From assembly GCA_036874045.1 (NCBI GenBank), contig CM072343.1:11800001-11864000 (forward strand): a stretch of DNA of 64,000 bases, given 5' to 3'. A model generated the notes under the pieces. It was not told the origin of the DNA and made no database searches. It saw only the letters and a list, made by a program, of their open reading frames with translations. Positions 11,379 through 20,164 of the stretch are shown here, in pieces (within the stretch, counting starts at the first letter, position 1; each line of letters opens with the position of its first letter). This stretch comes from Cymodocea nodosa (taxonomy: Eukaryota; Streptophyta; Magnoliopsida; Alismatales; Cymodoceaceae). Position numbers and translations under genes: made by a program.

Positions 11379-11390
11379 CTAGTATCAGAG
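11379..11390 (+). promoter_or_regulatory. Primer binding site, initiator-Met type (COP-1)
   Basis: CTAGTATCAGAG directly after the 5' LTR is a decayed form of TGGTATCAGAG, the usual copia PBS. Confidence 0.75.
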
Positions 11391-11424
11391 TGAGGTTGGA
11401 CATCTCCGGGTTTGTATCTGAAGT

Positions 11425-11798
11425 TTCGAAGAGTTTCATCAAGGTTAAAGCCATTTCCGCAAGGGATCTCTCCATTGTTGTAACTGCTGTTGTCGCCGGC
11501 ACTAGTCTGCACACTCCGACGCCAAGTCGCGCGCCTTCCTCATCCTTGCTCCGTTGCATCTCAAATTTTGAGGACGTCTATTAAGCTTCCTGAACTTCCT
11601 TCCTTTAAAATTTAGAATAGATTGATCAAGGTTCAAGCCATTTCCACAAGGATATCCCCCATTTCCATAACTATCGTCGTCATCGGTGCCAATCTGCACA
11701 CTCCGACGCCAAGTCGTGCGCCTTCCTCATCCGTGTTTCATTGCATCTCAAATTTTGAGGATGTGTAGTAAGCTTTATGAAATTCCTTTCTTTAAAAT
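11425..11798 (+). repeat. 187-bp tandem duplication in the COP-1 leader
   Basis: Two copies, about 11425-11611 and 11612-11798, each with TCAAGGTT(A/C)AAGCCATTTCC, CTGCACACTCCGACGCCAAG and CTCAAATTTTGAGGA at an offset of about 187 bases. It is unusually GC-rich for this window and non-coding by its stops. Overlapping minus-strand frames here are artefacts of the repeat. Confidence 0.8.
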
Positions 11799-12129
11799 TT
11801 CGTGGTCAGAAGTTTCGTATTCAGAGAGATACAGTAGGAGGCGTCTGGCTAGGGCACAGTAGTTTTCTAGACGAGTGACTCTTTGATTGTCGAATTTTGG
11901 GCATTTTGTGATTGTGGTTTTGTGCTTGGTTTGTGCGAGTATTTGCTACTGTTTTGTGATAAGTAGTGTACTTGGCTTGTGGCTGATTGCATTTCATTGA
12001 AATCAGAAGTTTTAGTAGCATATTGTTGTTGAGATATTGCTTGCTATTATGTACCTTGCCGTAGAATTGTGTTTGTTGAAATCACATTGTATCTCGTGTG
12101 TATTGCTGGTTGTTTGTTGTTTTGAAAAC

Positions 12130-12915
12130 ATGAATACTTCAGGATTGAAGATAGAAAAGTTTGATGGTAAGAATAGCTTCAGCTTATGGTAAATTAAGAT
12201 GAAAGCACTTCTAAAGCAACAAGGTATTTGGGCTCCTTTAAATAAGGAAACTACTCTGAACAGAAATTCGCTAGAGTTTGAATTGCAGGAGGAGAAAGCT
12301 CACTCCACCATCTTGTTGTGTTTGTTTGATGAAGTTATAATAGAAGTTGCTGATGAATCTACCTCATTAGGTCTTTGGTAGAAACTTGAGTCATTGTATA
12401 TGACTAAGTCTTTAACAAACAAGTTGTTAAAGCAGAGACTATTCTCTTTAAAGATGATAGAAGGTGTACCTCTTAAGCAGCATTTAGATCAGCTAAATGC
12501 TATTCTGATGGAACTTAAGAATATTGGAGTAATCATAGAAGATGAAGATGCAGCTCTTATCTTACTTTGTTCACTCCCATTGAGTTATGAAAACTTTGTT
12601 CAGTCTTGTGTAGTTGGAAGAGATTTAATTACATTAGAAGAAGTGAGGTCTAGCCTTCATTCCAGGGAGCTCAGGCACATGATGCATGGTAGAAATGAGG
12701 CAAGTGGTGTTGGCCTCTCAGCTCAGCAGCAAGAGAACAAGGGAAGAAGCTAGAGACAAGGTGGAGGGAAGAATAGAAGTAGAAGCAAGTCGAAGGGCAA
12801 GTACTCTAGGGATACTTGCCAATACTATAAGGAGAAAGGACACTGGAAATCACATTGTCCCAAGCTTATGAACAAAGAAAAGGCTGCTGTGGCAGAAACC
12901 AGTTCTACCAGGTGA
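12130..12915 (+). pseudogene. COP-1 Gag
   Basis: The structural protein that would package the RNA. The ATG at 12130 opens a frame typical of Tnt1-like Gag (KIEKFDGKNSFSLW) with a UBN2/Retrotran_gag-type body to about 12660. The basic tail has one CCHC knuckle, in which the second Cys is Tyr (CQYYKEKGHWKSHC at about 12816-12857), so zinc binding is probably lost. Stops at about 12190 and 12379 follow Trp codons, and one lies at 12751. A one-base shift near 12912 separates it from pol, whereas relatives have a single gag-pol frame. Confidence 0.88.
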
Positions 12916-14212
12916 TGACTTTTCTCTTATAGTTTATTGCAGTGCCTATTCTGATGATCAGTGGATTATGGACTCAGGAGCTTCACATCATATGACTCCT
13001 ACTAGGGAGTATTTTGACACCTACGAGCAAGTGGAGGGTGGTCAAGTGACTTTGGCCAATGATGATGTGTGTTCTAGAGTTGGTGTGGGCACTATAAAAT
13101 TTAAACTGCATGATGGCACAGTTAGAATTCTAGAGGACGTTTGGCACGTCTCAAAGCTTGAAAAAAGTCTGATCTCACTGATGGCCCTTGATGCTAAGGG
13201 TTATAGATATATAGGTGGTGAGGGGAAGATCAGCATACTAAAAGGCTCATTAGTTGTTATGAAGGGAACCAAATCTAGTCCCTTATACATTTTGCAGGGC
13301 ACTCCAATTGTTGGCACAGCTACATCAGCTATATCTAGTCAGCAGGATTTTTCTGTCATGTGACACTCAAGGATGGGTCATTTGGGTCAGAAAGGAATGT
13401 AGAAACTGAGTAGTTTGGGCAAGTTTGATAGGCACAAGGTTGCTTGTATTGACATGTGCAAGCATTGTGTCTTTGGTAAACAGAAAAGAGTGTCATTTGC
13501 ACGTAATTAGCATAGCTCCAAGGGAGTTCTTGATTATATTCATGCTAATTGTTGGGGGCCTTCACGTCAGCCTTCTATTGCAGGTTCCAGATATTTTCTT
13601 TCTATCATTGACTGTCATTCAAGGATGAACTGAGTTTTCTTTTTGACACACAAAAGTGAAGCTTTTTCTTGCTTCAAGCATTGGAAGAAGCAAGTAGAAA
13701 ACCAAACAGACAGAAAGGTAAAATATCTTAGAACTGATAATGGTCTTGAGTTTTGTTCTCAAGAATTTGATAACTTTTGTAAAGATGAAGGCATTACACG
13801 GCATAACACTGTCAGGTATACCCCTCAGCAAAATGGAGTAGCTGAAAGATTGAACAGAACACTCCTAGAAAAGGTACGTTGTATGCTGTCTCATGTAGGT
13901 TTGAGCAAGAAGTTTTGGGTAGAGGCTGTTAACACAACTTCCTATCTAGTGAACAGGTCCCCTTCTAGTGCCTTAGATGGGTAGATACCTCTTGAGGTAT
14001 GGTTGAAAAGATCTGCTAGTTATTTAAAGCTCAGAATTTTCGGGTGTCTAGCTTACTATCATGTGAAAAATGGCAAGCTGGAACCACGTGCCAAGAAAGA
14101 CATATTTGTGGGCTATGGTGTTGGTGTAAAGGGATACAGGATATATGATATTGAATCTCACAAAGTAATATATAGCCGTGATGTTACTTTTGATGAGAAT
14201 TTTCTTTTGTAG
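12916..14212 (+). pseudogene. COP-1 protease and integrase
   Basis: The protease has an intact DSGAS motif (12971 onward, MDSGASHHM). The GAG-pre-integrase region follows, then the integrase HHCC zinc site (HSRMGH at 13364, CIDMCKHC at about 13448-13471). In the catalytic core the first Asp is replaced by Asn (codon 13547-13549, context IHANCWGP). The second Asp (TDNGLEF, 13736-13738) and the Glu (GVAERLN, 13844-13846) remain, with 35 residues between. In-frame stops lie at about 13361, 13400, 13508, 13630 and 13982. The first and fourth fall where Trp is expected, the second where Gln is expected. This integrase would be inactive even without the stops. Confidence 0.88.
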
Positions 14213-16060
14213 GCAACAGATAAACTAGTAGGTGAAACACCAGAAATTGAGCACACCCTTCCTGAACAGATGGAGATAGATGACGCATAACAGCCGCCTA
14301 TCACTGATCAAGTTGAAATTGGAGAAATCTCATATGAAACTTAGGAAAATGAAGTTGAGGAGGAAGAGGTGGAGCAACCACCACCAAGAACCATTGGCAA
14401 AGATCGTCCTAGAAGAGGCGTTAGACCTCCGATTAGATATGGCTATGACAGTTTGGTTGCTTTTGCCTTACAAGTAGTAGTTGAGGTGGAGGATTCTGTT
14501 GATCAACCTACATATGAAGTTGCAATGAAAGATTCAAAAGCTGGTCTTTGGATGTCTGCTATGGAGGAGGAACTCCAATCTCTCCATAAGAACAAGACTT
14601 GGGAATTGGTGAAACGTCCAAAGAACACAAATATTGTTGGTTGCAAATGGGTCTATAAGAAGAAGATTGGGACTCAAGGCAATGTAGGTGTGTAGCACAA
14701 GGCAAGATTAGTCGCCAAAGGTTATTCACAGCAAGAAGGAGTTGACTTCAATGAGGTATTTACTCCTGTTGTACGTCATACATCTATTAGAATTTTGTTA
14801 TCCATTGCTACAGCACAGAATTTAGAATTGGAACAATTAGATGTAAAGACGACCTTCTTGCATGGTGAGTTGGAAGAAAATATTTGGATGGAACAACCAA
14901 CAGGGTTTGTGGTGAAAGGTAAATTTGATTGGGTGTGCAAATTAAATAAGTCCTTGTATGGACTTAAACAATCACGATGACAATGGTACAAAAGGTTTGA
15001 TGCCTTTATAGTTAAAGTTGGTTTTAGACGCAGCAACTATGATTCATGTGTATATGTTAAAACTCTTGTTAAGAGTACACATGTTTATTTGTTATTGTAT
15101 GTTAATGATATTCTTATAGCTGCGAAGAATATCGAAGTGATACAGGAGCTGAAGGACACATTAAAATCAGAATTTGATATGAAGGATCTTGGTCTAGTTG
15201 GCAGAATTCTTGGAATGGAGATTAGGCATGAAAGAAATTCTGGTAAGCTGTTTTTGAATCAACAAAAGTATATTGAGAAGATCCTTAGCAGATTTGGTAT
15301 GACTTCATGCAAAACCATTAACATGCCTTATGACAGAAATGTCAAATTGTCATCTGCGATGTGTCCACAAACTAATTCTAAAAAGCTTGATATGCAGCAA
15401 GTTCCTTATACACAAGTAGTTGGAAGTTTTATGTATGCTATGGTATGCACTAGGCCTGATCTGGCATATCCTTTGAGTGTTGTTAGTAGGTTCATGTCTA
15501 ATCTAGGTAGGGAACATTGGAAAGCAGTTAAAAGGATATTCAGATATTTGAAAAGAACTCCAGGTGTTGGCTTGATGTATGCAGCAGATCAGGGTTGTAC
15601 TATGGCTGGTTATATAGACTAAGACTATGCAAGTGATGTTGATAGAAGGAGATCATTATCTAGTTATGTCTTTACATTTGCAGGTTCTATTGTGAGTTGG
15701 AAATCAACTCTTCAGCCTACGGTATCTCTGTCCACAACTGAGGCTGAATATGTGGCTATGATAGAAGCTGCAAAGGAAGGGATTTGGTTGAAAGGCTTAC
15801 TTGGAGACTTTGGTTGGCACATTGATAAAGCTGATATCTTCTGTGATAGTCTTAGCACTATTTGTCTCTTCAAAGATAATGTCTTTCATGATAGAACTAA
15901 ACATATTGATGTTAAGTATCACTTCCTTAGGAATGAAGATAGGATAAAGATTATGAAGGTTAACACAAAGGACAATCTGGCTGATATGTTTACAAAGGGC
16001 GTGGTTGAAAGCAAGTTCAAGCATTGCTTGGACTTACTCAACGTCTATTGCTGCTGTTGA
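14213..16060 (+). pseudogene. COP-1 reverse transcriptase and RNase H
   Basis: Order RT then RNase H after integrase marks Ty1/copia. RT begins at about 14540, with [14 protein letters not shown] at 14700-14740. The catalytic box reads YVND (15098-15109) where YVDD is normal, a single G-to-A change on the coding strand. RNase H carries [11 protein letters not shown] (15728 onward) and [10 protein letters not shown] near the end. Stops fall at about 14213, 14287, 14342, 14693, 14978 and 15620; the natural stop is 16058-16060. All segments are in the same frame, so decay was by substitution rather than indels. Confidence 0.88.
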
Positions 16061-16114
16061 CCCAAGTTAGGTCTTGGTGATCCATCACCTATTCGTGGTG
16101 AAGATTGATGAAAG

Positions 16115-16128
16115 ACAAGGTGGAGATT
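16115..16128 (+). promoter_or_regulatory. Polypurine tract of COP-1
   Basis: ACAAGGTGGAGATT immediately precedes the 3' LTR. AAGGTGGAGATTTGT is the usual form in Tnt1-like elements. Confidence 0.8.
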
Positions 16129-16501
16129 TGTGATGCGTGTGTCTTCCATCAAGTATATGTATGTGTCATTGAATATGGTTGTATTTCTTTGATAGTTTGT
16201 ACAGGGGCAAACTTGTCTTTTGAGTATCACCAACCGTTGCCCCTATATATGTAAGGGGTCATCCACGTCTAAGGGATGTCATGCCAAACCATCCCTTGAT
16301 TTTGTTCTCCCCATTCTTTATACCAACAACCATATAGCAAGGAATCACGACAGATTGATCACCCGTGGACGTACCCATGTTGGGGAACCACGTAAATTTG
16401 TTGTTCTTTGAATTCTCCACTCGCAATCCTCTTTTCCACGTAGATCTCTTCTCCACGCCTCCCCTAAATGCTCCACATTTGCTTGATCTTTCCGCACAAC
16501 A
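16129..16501 (+). repeat. COP-1 3' LTR
   Basis: 373 bp, TGTGATGCGTG to CCGCACAACA, with the TATA palindrome at 16240-16258. Followed by GAACC (16502-16506), the target duplication. Confidence 0.93.
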
Positions 16502-16506
16502 GAACC

Positions 16507-16982
16507 TTCACAAGGACGGGGCCTTAGTAAAAAGAGTGAAGTGTGAGACTTCACTTGCTTAAGATTAGGGTCTTGAATACACATAGTTGGTGCTTTGTGT
16601 AAGGTTGTTGTTCAACTTAAAAAACAACATTTGTTGTTGTTTAGCTTGAAAAACTACATTTGTGAGGGTTGTTGTTTAGCTCGTGAAAAAAACATTTGTA
16701 AGGTTGTTGCTCAACTTGTAAAAGTAACTTGACTAAGGTTTGTGATTGGCCTTAAAAATACTTAGTGAATTCTCAAGGTTGGTGCCTTGAGGAGTGGACA
16801 ACCCAATTTGGGGAACCACTATAAAATTTCCTATGTTGCTTTTTGTTATTGCACTTTGATTACTGTGATTGAATTATTTTAATTAGGGTTACTAGTGTCA
16901 ATTACTTCAAAATTTTTAAAAGCAAATAAAACTTACTAGGAGACTATTCACTCCTCCTCTAGTGTGTCATTCGATCTCAACA
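16507..16982 (+). repeat. SIR-2 5' LTR, third piece
   Basis: Resumes after COP-1. It contains several GGTTGTTGTT(C/T)A(A/G)CTT-like blocks (16600-16730) and ends ATTCGATCTCAACA, followed by the PBS. The inverted LTR piece at 17501 has related blocks (GTGGTTCCCC, GGTGAATTAAG). Confidence 0.75.
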
Positions 16983-16994
16983 AGTGGTATCAGA
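16983..16994 (+). promoter_or_regulatory. Primer binding site of SIR-2
   Basis: AGTGGTATCAGAGTAAGG directly after the LTR end matches the initiator-Met-type PBS of copia elements. Confidence 0.85.
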
Positions 16995-17026
16995 GTAAGG
17001 TTATCTCTGTAATAGATTTAACCAAT

Positions 17027-17500
17027 ATGAGATTAATGGCAGAGAGTTAGCATGTTCATAGACCACCATTGTTTGATGGTAATAATTATGGATTTTGGAA
17101 AATAAGATGACTAATTTCCTAAAATTTATGGGTGTGAAGGTTTGGAGAGGTGTTGTACATGCAATACAACTTCCAACCATCCCTAAAGACTTGTGGACTG
17201 ATGAGGATGAAAAGAAAATTCAAATTGATGCTAAAGGAATGAATGCACTGACTTGTGCACTCATTGCTAATATTTACAACAAAATTTTTACTTGTTCTAC
17301 TGCATATGAAGCTTAGCGTGCCTTGGAAATTACTTATGAAGGTACAAATGACATTAAAGACACAAAAATCAGCATCCTACTAAGAAATAATGAAATGTTT
17401 AAGATGAAGGAGAATGAGAGTATTATTGATTTTATATCTTGACTAATAGAAATCATAAATGGCTTGAAGAACCTTGGGAAAGAATTTCCTATGAAGGAAA
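17027..17500 (+). pseudogene. SIR-2 Gag, N-terminal part
   Basis: From the ATG at 17027, recognisable Sirevirus Gag with RPPLFDGNNYGFWK and, after a frameshift near 17100, LPTIPKDLWTDEDE, FKMKENESIIDF and INGLKNLGKEFP. Several stops are present. It ends abruptly at 17500, where an inverted LTR fragment starts with TGCTTATACTTAAG. Gag resumes at 18244 after loss of the middle. Confidence 0.75.
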
Positions 17501-17818
17501 TGCTTATACTTAAGAGGGGGGGTGAATTAAGTATGTCACAACTTTTCTTATTTTTTGGTCCCTTTTTAAATGAAGATTATGCGAAAATGAAACAAAGATT
17601 AAATCACATAGACAATTTATAGTGGTTCCCCTCAACTAGGGTACATCCACTCTTTAAGTTTTTACTCAAGAATTCACTAATCCCAAGAGTTTTTGGTTTA
17701 CTCAAAACCTGGTATACTACAGCTTTACTTAAAAGCAAAATCAACTTGACAAGTGTATTGTTGTGAAAAGTTAAATTAGAAACTTGTCTATTCGGCGATG
17801 CTAGAAAACTTGATTGTT
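17501..17818 (-). repeat. Inverted Sirevirus-type LTR fragment
   Basis: Starts TGCTTATACTTAAGAGGGGG, the minus-orientation LTR terminus format also seen at 980, 28394 and 39966. It carries a block (AGTGGTTCCCC...) that is the reverse complement of part of the SIR-2 LTR at 16790-16825. It is incomplete; the right boundary against the gypsy primer site is approximate. Confidence 0.55.
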
Positions 17819-17836
17819 TCCTTGACAACGACGCCA
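17819..17836 (-). promoter_or_regulatory. tRNA-Asp-type primer binding site remnant
   Basis: The minus strand reads TGGCGTCGTTGTCAAGGA, 14 of 18 matching the expected complement of tRNA-Asp, all differences transitions. It lies just left of a B-family LTR start, so it marks a gypsy 5' end whose internal part is gone. Confidence 0.6.
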
Positions 17837-17861
17837 AAGAACTTTTATTGGTTGTGAAAAC

Positions 17862-18243
17862 TTCTTTGATTTGTTTTTATGCTTATATTAATAAATTCTT
17901 TTAGAAGAAGACAAACAACTTTTCACATAAATTAGATATTAAGTCCAATTTGTATTTTTAACTACAAGTGCATAGTGTATATTGCATTTGTATGCAAGTA
18001 CAAGTCGATCTTATAGAGATTGAGTAAGAATTGTATACTATTTCGATTTTTATATTAGAGTTTATATGTGTTTAGTTAAGCACTCCATTGAGTTAACTAT
18101 AACTCAACAGACTTAGTTCATGGAGTTATGGTTAACTCAACGGACTAACATCATGGACTTAAGTTAACTCCACGAGCCTACCTTTCCAGTTAAATACTCC
18201 TATTTACAGAGGATTTAAACAATTATTCAGTAGAATATCTACT
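17862..18243 (-). repeat. Gypsy LTR family B, copy B1 (partial)
   Basis: Shares TTTGTTTTTATGCTTATATT, CTACAAGTGCA(T/C)AGTGT and the TAACTCAAC(A/G)GACT blocks with the other B copies. Truncated at about 18243, where SIR-2 gag resumes. Confidence 0.75.
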
Positions 18244-18704
18244 GGGAAATCTTCTTGCTCGTGAAGTTTAGATGAAAGAATGGACAGAAGAAGAGAGAGC
18301 CACTAAAAGAAAAGCTGAAAAGAAGAAAGAACTAGCTTTTCCCTCAATAGAAGAGCAACTAAGCTCAGATGAAGATGAAGTTTTACTACTTGCTAGAAAT
18401 TTCGGAAAAATGATAAGATAAGGAGGCAAAACTAGCTCCTCAAGATCAAAAGTCCTCACATGTTACAAGTGCAAAAAATTGGGACACATCCAATTCACTG
18501 TCTCTTTTAGCAGAAAGAGGATAAACAAAAATGGAAGAAGAAGAATAGGAAGAAAATGGTCTTGAAAGCCACATGGGATGATAGTAGCTCATCAAATTCA
18601 AAGGAATATGCCTCTGCAAACGTGTGCTTTGCTGCACAAGAGGTATGCTTTACATCCCCTTATTGTTTAGAAAATGAAAATAATGATTTACATGTAGATA
18701 GTCT
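18244..18704 (+). pseudogene. SIR-2 Gag, C-terminal part
   Basis: The frame reads MKEWTEEERATKRKAEKKK, then a zinc knuckle CYKCKKLGHIQ whose last Cys position is lost, then in another frame KATWDDSSSSNSKEYAS and ANVCFAAQE. A CCHC knuckle followed by an acidic Ser-rich stretch and a CFMA-like motif is characteristic of Sirevirus Gag. It ends at 18704, where LTR B2 begins with TGTTTGGG. Confidence 0.75.
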
Positions 18705-20164
18705 TGTTTGGGTTGTTTTTATGCTTATATTAATAAATTCTTTTAGAAGTAAACAAACAACCTTTCACACAAATTAGATATTAAGTCTAATTTGTATTTT
18801 AACTGCAAGTGTACAGTGTATATTGTATTTGTGTACAAGTACAGGTCGATCCTACAAAGATTGAGTAAAAATTGTGTACTATTCTGATTTTTATATTGGA
18901 ATTTATATGTGTTCAGTTAAGCACTCCGTTGAGTTTCAATTAACTCAACAGACTTAGTTCGTGGAGTTATGGTTAACTTAACGGACTAATCTCGTGGACT
19001 TAGGTTAACTCCATGAGCCTACCTTTTTAGTTAAATATTGTTATTTATAGAGGAATTCAGTTAACCATTCGACGATTCCATAGAATGTAAATAACACCAA
19101 TTAAGCTCTTTAATGTTAGTTAATATTAGATTTGTCGTTGAGCAACACTAACATTTAGATATTTCAAACAGTAACCATTAAAATCTTTAAGTATCTAGGG
19201 CAAATCAATTTTAGTAAATAATAAAACTATTTTCTTTTTCTGAATCAAACAAACATAAAACATTCACAATATTGACAATAATAACATTAATCACGATACA
19301 AAAGGAACAATACAACACTTTAATACTAAATGTAAACACAGATAATTAGTTGTTTTTGGTATTTTTGTTTTGATATGTTGCTGAAAATGAGCGAAAGGTG
19401 AAATGCAAAAATCTCTATTGATGGTAAAAACTTCCATCACTACATGCAACACGATTACACCACTAAAAACTTAATCACTTATAATCTTGCCTCTTCTCTC
19501 TATAGAATTGTGAACCAAGAATTGTAAGATGATCTCCTCTTAAGCATACTGGCATCAACCTGAAACCAAAGCTAGAAGTTTTACAATCTCCTAAGATATG
19601 AGTCGATGCTTGGTGAAAATGGTTTCCCTTCCTATGACGTGATCGCTCCTCACAGTGGTTGTTAGTCACCATGTTTGGCACGGAATCGACCCAACATTTA
19701 GAAAGCATTCTCACAAACCTTCAATGGTTGGTGATTTTGGTGGTGGTGTGAAGCTTCAGGGAACTTCTGATGCTTCTTGTAGTTAGCACGATTCTCCACC
19801 TCTCTCCCACACTTTTTCTTCGTCTTTTATATTTCTTTCAGTAGTAACTGCTTCTACTTAAATGATCGGTTGGATTTCCTTCATTCATATCAACGATGGT
19901 GATTTCTTCTTCATTCCATGAGTGAATTCCTACATGATACGTGCAATTGTGGTTTTCCTTCGAATTTCCTGTTTCTACAACTACTACAATGGTATGTTAG
20001 AAAATAAATGGTCCGTGGAGTTAGTGTAACTCAACGGACTTACTTCATTGACTTAACTATAAAACAAGTGCAACAAAGAAATAACTTATAAGCTTATAAT
20101 ACTAACACAATGTGTTACCTTAGTGTATATTCAAGTAACTCAACGTGTATAGTTATGCTAATTT
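18705..20164 (-). repeat. Gypsy LTR family B, copy B2
   Basis: Starts TGTTTGGGTTG and aligns with the other B copies to about 20077. The last 90 bases (20078-20164: ACTAACACAATG...CCTTAGTGTATATTCAAGTA) instead resemble U3 sequence of the SIR-1 LTRs (29440-29510; 40285-40350). SIR-2 pol resumes about 20165. A TATA-like element on the minus strand lies in the TTTTATATTTCTTT context near 19825. Confidence 0.75.

Larger units (their letters stand above)
11005..16501 (+). mobile_element. COP-1: full-length Tnt1-like Ty1/copia element
   Basis: 5497 bp with two 373-bp LTRs (11005-11377 and 16129-16501), GAACC target duplications on both sides, PBS, gag, pol in copia order (protease, integrase, RT, RNase H) and a polypurine tract. 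My hand alignment of the LTRs gives about 26 differences in 373 positions, mostly transitions, so the insertion is not recent. Gag is in frame 1 and pol in frame 2, with one frameshift near 12912 and about 14 in-frame stops in total. It is inserted in the SIR-2 5' LTR and is therefore younger than SIR-2. Confidence 0.92.

Noticed and set aside
11251-11699. Minus-strand frames repeated in tandem
   Set aside because: They mirror the 187-bp leader duplication and LTR of COP-1; no recognisable domain.
18085-18185. CRISPR-like array from regularly recurring short motifs
   Set aside because: Plant nuclear context; units vary, are not evenly spaced and lie within LTRs.
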